From NCBI GenBank assembly GCA_938021675.1, contig CALIFY010000024.1, positions 1-64,000 of the forward strand: a stretch of 64,000 nucleotides of DNA. The letters are read 5' to 3'. The notes beneath the pieces are model-generated. The model did not search any database, was not told where the DNA came from, and saw only the letters and a list, made by a program, of their open reading frames with translations. Source of the stretch: an uncultured Acidimicrobiales bacterium. Its GTDB lineage: Bacteria > Actinomycetota > Acidimicrobiia > Acidimicrobiales > SZUA-35. Positions 60,955 through 64,000 of this stretch are shown in pieces. Positions within the stretch are counted from its first letter, which is position 1. Each line of letters opens with the position of its first letter. Both the position numbers and the translations under genes were made by a program.

Positions 60955-60988
60955 TGGATCGGGTGTCGTCATGACATCACCCGATCCA
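60955..60988. promoter_or_regulatory. 11-bp inverted repeat before the LPMO-cellulase gene
   Basis: TGGATCGGGTG at 60955-60965 is repeated in exact inverted orientation at 60978-60988, with a 12-base spacer that itself holds the palindrome GTCATGAC. It ends 29 bases before the ATG. It could be the operator of a cellulose-responsive repressor or a leader hairpin. Confidence 0.5.
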
Positions 60989-61017
60989 GCCACAGCGACG
61001 AAGGGGAATTGACAACG

Positions 61018-63570
61018 ATGTCCAGTGTTCCATCCGGCAACCGTCCACCGAGCAGGCGACCTCGGTGGAAGCGCGCCGTCATCGCCTGCGGTCTCACCAT
61101 GTTCATGATCGCATCGATCCAGGTCGGTTCGCTGTCGGTCGCCGATGCGCACGGCGCTGCGACCAACCCTGGAAGCCGAACCTACTTGTGTCGACTCGAC
61201 GGCACCGGTGCCGGAGGCGACATCGAACCCAAGAATCCGGCCTGCGCCGCGGCGGTGGCTCAGGGCGGCAAACAGCCTCTGTGGGACTGGTTTGGCGTGC
61301 TTCGGGGCGATGGACAGGGAAGAACCGAGGGTTTCATTCCCGATGGACAACTTTGTAGCGGCGGCGAGCCGAAGTTTGGTGGCTTTGACCGTCCAGGCGA
61401 CGATTGGCCCCACACCCGGCTGACCGCCGGCGGCACCATCAACTTCCGTTACAACGCCTGGGCCGCTCACCCCGGGCAGTTTCGGATGTACATCACCGAC
61501 GACGACTACGATCCGTCGAGCCCTCTCGCCTGGAGCGACCTGGAGTCGGAACCATTCTCGACGTACGATCAGACCCAACCAAACGGTACCGATACCGCCA
61601 ATGGCTCCCCCGACTACCGGTGGGACGCAACGCTGCCCGACAAGTCCGGCAGGCACATCATTTACTCGGTCTGGGAACGCTCCGATAGTGCCGAGACCTT
61701 TTACGGCTGCTCCGATGTGGTGTTCGACGGGGGCAACGGCGAAGTTGTAGGTATCGGAGGCGGAGACGGACCTCCTCCTCCCCCTCCGCCGGACACCACC
61801 ACCCCAGACACCACAACCCCGGAGACGACGACTACCTCGACCGGCACGACGGACCCATACCCAACCACTACCGACACCTCCGATCCGGGCTCGACGGCTC
61901 CTGGAACCTCGAACCCCGACGACCCGAGCCCGGTCGACGACGGACTCGGCAGCGGGTATTGGTCGACCCAAGGCCCTGACCTCGTCGACGGAAACGGCGA
62001 CGAGGTAAAGATCCGAGGGGTCAACTGGTTCGGTTTCGAAACCGCGGCCAGCATGCCCCACGGGTTGTGGGAGAGAAATTGGCGCTCGATGATCGACCAG
62101 ATCGCCGATCTCAAATTCAACACCCTCCGGCTGCCCTTTTCATCTGCGCTGCTCGATCCTGGCGTCATGCCAAACGGCCTGAACGCGGCGGTTAACACCG
62201 ACGTCGCCGACTACAGCAGCCTCGAACTGATGGACGCCATCATCGACTACGCCGGTGAGCGTGGGGTCAAGGTCATTCTCGACCGGCACGCACTCGGGCC
62301 AGACAATAGAAACAAGCTCTGGTACGACGACCAGTATCCCGAGGACCGGTTCATATCCGATTGGCAGCTGCTGGCCGAGCGATACCAAGGCAACACCACG
62401 GTTATCGGCGCAGACATCTACAACGAACCCCACGACGAAGCCTGCTGGGGTTGTGGCGATCCGGCCGTCGACTGGCATATGGCCGCAGAAGAAGCGGGCA
62501 ACGCTATTCACGCCATCAACCCGGGCTGGTTGATCTTCGTCGAAGGCGTCGAGCACGCCGATGGCGCAGACTGCGAAATCCTTGACGATGGCTGCAACTG
62601 GTGGGGCGGAAACCTACTAGGTGCCGAAGATACGCCGGTCGAATTGAACGAACCAAACAAGGTCGTGTACTCGCCACACGAGTACGCCACCTCGGTCCAC
62701 CGCCAACCCTGGTTCGACGATCCAGCGTTCCCCTCAAACCTGCCCAGCATCTGGGACCGGTACTGGGGATACCTCGAACAGGCGGGCACCGCTCCTGTGA
62801 TGGTCGGCGAGTTCGGCTCAACGCTTGAAGCTCAAGAGGACCAGGTCTGGCTGGAGGATCTCCTGGCCTACATGGATCAGAACGGGATTGGGTTCACCTT
62901 CTGGACATTCAACCCGAACTCCGGTGACACCGGCGGCGTCCTCAATGACGACTGGAACTCGGTGAACCAGGATCGCTATGGACTGCTGGAGCCGTATCTC
63001 CTCGGCCCGTTCGGTAGCCAAGACCCACCGCCACCGAACGACCCAACGACAACCGACCCGCCAACCACCGACACATCATCAACCGACACATCGACAACCG
63101 ACACAACATCAACCGACACGTCGTCAACCAACCCAACGACAGACCCGTTCACCCCCGACCCGACAGATCCAACCGGTTCGACAACATCCACGTCATCAGC
63201 GCCTACCTCGACCGATTCAACGACCACGACCCAACCCGGTCCTCCGGGGACGGAAACCCCGTGTGCGGTTGAGATCGACATTCATTCGTGGGATTCGGCG
63301 TACGTTGCCCAGGTCAAGATCACAAATACCGGGGCGGCGACCATCGACGGATGGGCCCTTAGCTGGGACTTCGGCGACGGTGAGGAACTTCGCCAGTCGT
63401 GGGGCGCAGACATCATGCAGAGCGGCGAGAAGGCGAACGCCATGAACCGCACCTGGAATTCAGTACTGGCACCCGGCGAGTCGGCAGCGATCGGCTTCAT
63501 CGCTTCTCATGACGGATCGCCAGACAATCCGCCGTCGACGATGACCCTCAACGGGGTGACCTGCCTGTAG
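61018..63570 (+). CDS. Secreted trimodular cellulose enzyme: AA10 LPMO - GH5 - CBM2
   Basis: Start ATG 61018 (850 residues) is preferred to TTG 61009 because AAGGGG lies 11 bases before it. The signal peptide ends VADA, leaving His45 as mature N-terminus. The AA10 lytic polysaccharide monooxygenase (about 45-240) has copper-brace His45 and His151 (WAAHPG) and axial Phe228 (TFYGCSDVVF), and resembles cellulose-active enzymes such as Streptomyces CelS2. A Pro/Thr linker leads to a GH5 glucanase (about 312-664) with acid/base Glu470 (YNEP) and nucleophile Glu598 (VGEFGS). A Thr/Ser/Asp linker then leads to a CBM2 (about 748-850). It should oxidise and hydrolyse cellulose outside the cell. Confidence 0.93.
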   Translation: MSSVPSGNRPPSRRPRWKRAVIACGLTMFMIASIQVGSLSVADAHGAATNPGSRTYLCRLDGTGAGGDIEPKNPACAAAVAQGGKQPLWDWFGVLRGDGQGRTEGFIPDGQLCSGGEPKFGGFDRPGDDWPHTRLTAGGTINFRYNAWAAHPGQFRMYITDDDYDPSSPLAWSDLESEPFSTYDQTQPNGTDTANGSPDYRWDATLPDKSGRHIIYSVWERSDSAETFYGCSDVVFDGGNGEVVGIGGGDGPPPPPPPDTTTPDTTTPETTTTSTGTTDPYPTTTDTSDPGSTAPGTSNPDDPSPVDDGLGSGYWSTQGPDLVDGNGDEVKIRGVNWFGFETAASMPHGLWERNWRSMIDQIADLKFNTLRLPFSSALLDPGVMPNGLNAAVNTDVADYSSLELMDAIIDYAGERGVKVILDRHALGPDNRNKLWYDDQYPEDRFISDWQLLAERYQGNTTVIGADIYNEPHDEACWGCGDPAVDWHMAAEEAGNAIHAINPGWLIFVEGVEHADGADCEILDDGCNWWGGNLLGAEDTPVELNEPNKVVYSPHEYATSVHRQPWFDDPAFPSNLPSIWDRYWGYLEQAGTAPVMVGEFGSTLEAQEDQVWLEDLLAYMDQNGIGFTFWTFNPNSGDTGGVLNDDWNSVNQDRYGLLEPYLLGPFGSQDPPPPNDPTTTDPPTTDTSSTDTSTTDTTSTDTSSTNPTTDPFTPDPTDPTGSTTSTSSAPTSTDSTTTTQPGPPGTETPCAVEIDIHSWDSAYVAQVKITNTGAATIDGWALSWDFGDGEELRQSWGADIMQSGEKANAMNRTWNSVLAPGESAAIGFIASHDGSPDNPPSTMTLNGVTCL

Positions 63571-63593
63571 GGCAGAAGTCGTCGGCGTCGTTC

Positions 63594-63636
63594 AGCGGCG
63601 GGTGGAATGGCTGCGGCAGTCGTTCCGCCCGCCGCT
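63594..63636 (+). terminator. Hairpin terminator after the LPMO-cellulase gene
   Basis: A 16-bp stem with two G-U pairs (63594-63609 with 63621-63636, 11-base loop) begins 24 bases after the stop and is followed by TCTTCTCC. The strength and place fit an intrinsic-type terminator with a weak T tract. Confidence 0.65.
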
Positions 63637-63744
63637 TCTTCTCCGCCACAAGCTGACCGCTGGGAATTCAGCACCACAGCGAACCGCAACGCCCGAACGG
63701 CGACCCGATGGATTGCTGCCCAGGCTCGCCGGCGGCAGCAGTTA

Positions 63745-63999
63745 CTAGGAAATGGTCAACGAGTCGACCATGGCGGTGGCGGTGGCCAGCGTCAACTCGT
63801 AGTCCAAGTCGCTCGGCGCCTCGCCGGGCCCGTCGGTGGCAGCGAGAAATACCGTGCCCGGAGTTGCATCGACGACATAGATTCGTCTGACGAACCGCTG
63901 ACCGTTCTCCTCGACCATGGTGTCAAGACGTGTCGCCTGCCGGTTGGCAATCACCGCGGCTACCTGATTCTCGATCGTCCACGTCGAAGATCCTTCGAT
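63745..63999 (-). CDS. C-terminal end of an unidentified protein
   Basis: The minus-strand frame is open from the window edge to TAG at 63745, so this is the last 84 residues of a gene that begins outside. The visible part reads WTIENQVAAVIANRQATRL, a basic FVRRIYVVD strand, then ATPGTVFLAATDGPGEAP and ends MVDSLTIS, an alpha/beta pattern like the C-terminal part of secreted or lipoprotein PsbP/LpqN-type domains. That likeness is weak and I do not assign a family. An internal GTG at 63954 is not needed as a start. Confidence 0.5.
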   Translation of the reverse strand: MEGSSTWTIENQVAAVIANRQATRLDTMVEENGQRFVRRIYVVDATPGTVFLAATDGPGEAPSDLDYELTLATATAMVDSLTIS

Positions 64000-64000
64000 C

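Overview
The window is high-GC, gene-dense chromosomal DNA. The gene families are strongly actinobacterial: a PknG-type kinase with rubredoxin and zinc-ribbon modules, an N-terminal GWW...DGKWY domain, a LuxR-type large ATPase regulator, Flp pilins, frequent GTG starts, GTGA/ATGA overlaps and apparently leaderless promoters. I infer an uncultivated-type actinobacterium, possibly Acidimicrobiia. That is inference from gene content, not from a marker gene. I recognised no rRNA, tRNA, CRISPR array or intact insertion sequence.

Layout. 1-2.5 kb: end of a pterin-dependent corrinoid methyltransferase plus its reductive activator. 2.6-10 kb (minus): a CHRD/OmpA membrane protein, a two-subunit ABC exporter with one degenerate ATP site, and two single-span proteins. 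10.4-13.4 kb: a LuxR-type ATPase regulator. 14.3-22 kb (plus): membrane glycosyltransferase, short B12-binding/radical-SAM protein, methyltransferase, two DoxX proteins and a coupled trio of glycosyltransferase-type enzymes. 22-28.5 kb: a two-domain alpha/beta hydrolase, an MMPL exporter and a divergent histidine kinase/response regulator pair. 28.7-35 kb is an accessory island: small secreted proteins of lower GC, an MFS remnant, alanine dehydrogenase with its Lrp-type regulator, and three near-identical Flp pilin genes with duplicated leaders and hairpin terminators.

35-38.6 kb: HTTM-like membrane protein, TerC and an HSD10-like dehydrogenase. 38.7-48.5 kb: a signalling cluster built around a PknG-type kinase, with PP2C phosphatase, VWA, FHA and coiled-coil proteins on one strand, and divergently a GlnX-like four-span protein coupled to a PotD-like lipoprotein. 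The arrangement resembles the mycobacterial GlnH-GlnX-PknG amino-acid sensing pathway, but the sensor lipoprotein has a polyamine-type pocket. A PLP decarboxylase follows.

50-58.8 kb (minus): a long apparent operon running from a signal-peptide-less periplasmic-binding-fold protein through kynureninase, kynurenine monooxygenase and tryptophan 2,3-dioxygenase into a split B12-dependent acyl-CoA mutase and its MeaB chaperone. Nearby on the plus strand, a MarR regulator is coupled to 3-hydroxyanthranilate dioxygenase, completing the tryptophan-to-quinolinate (NAD) route except for a formamidase. The window closes with a secreted trimodular LPMO-GH5-CBM2 cellulose-degrading enzyme and the end of an unknown gene.

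The strongest leads are the PknG/PotD-like sensory cluster, the cytosolic binding protein wired into the kynurenine operon, the LPMO-cellulase fusion and the triplicated pilin cassette.
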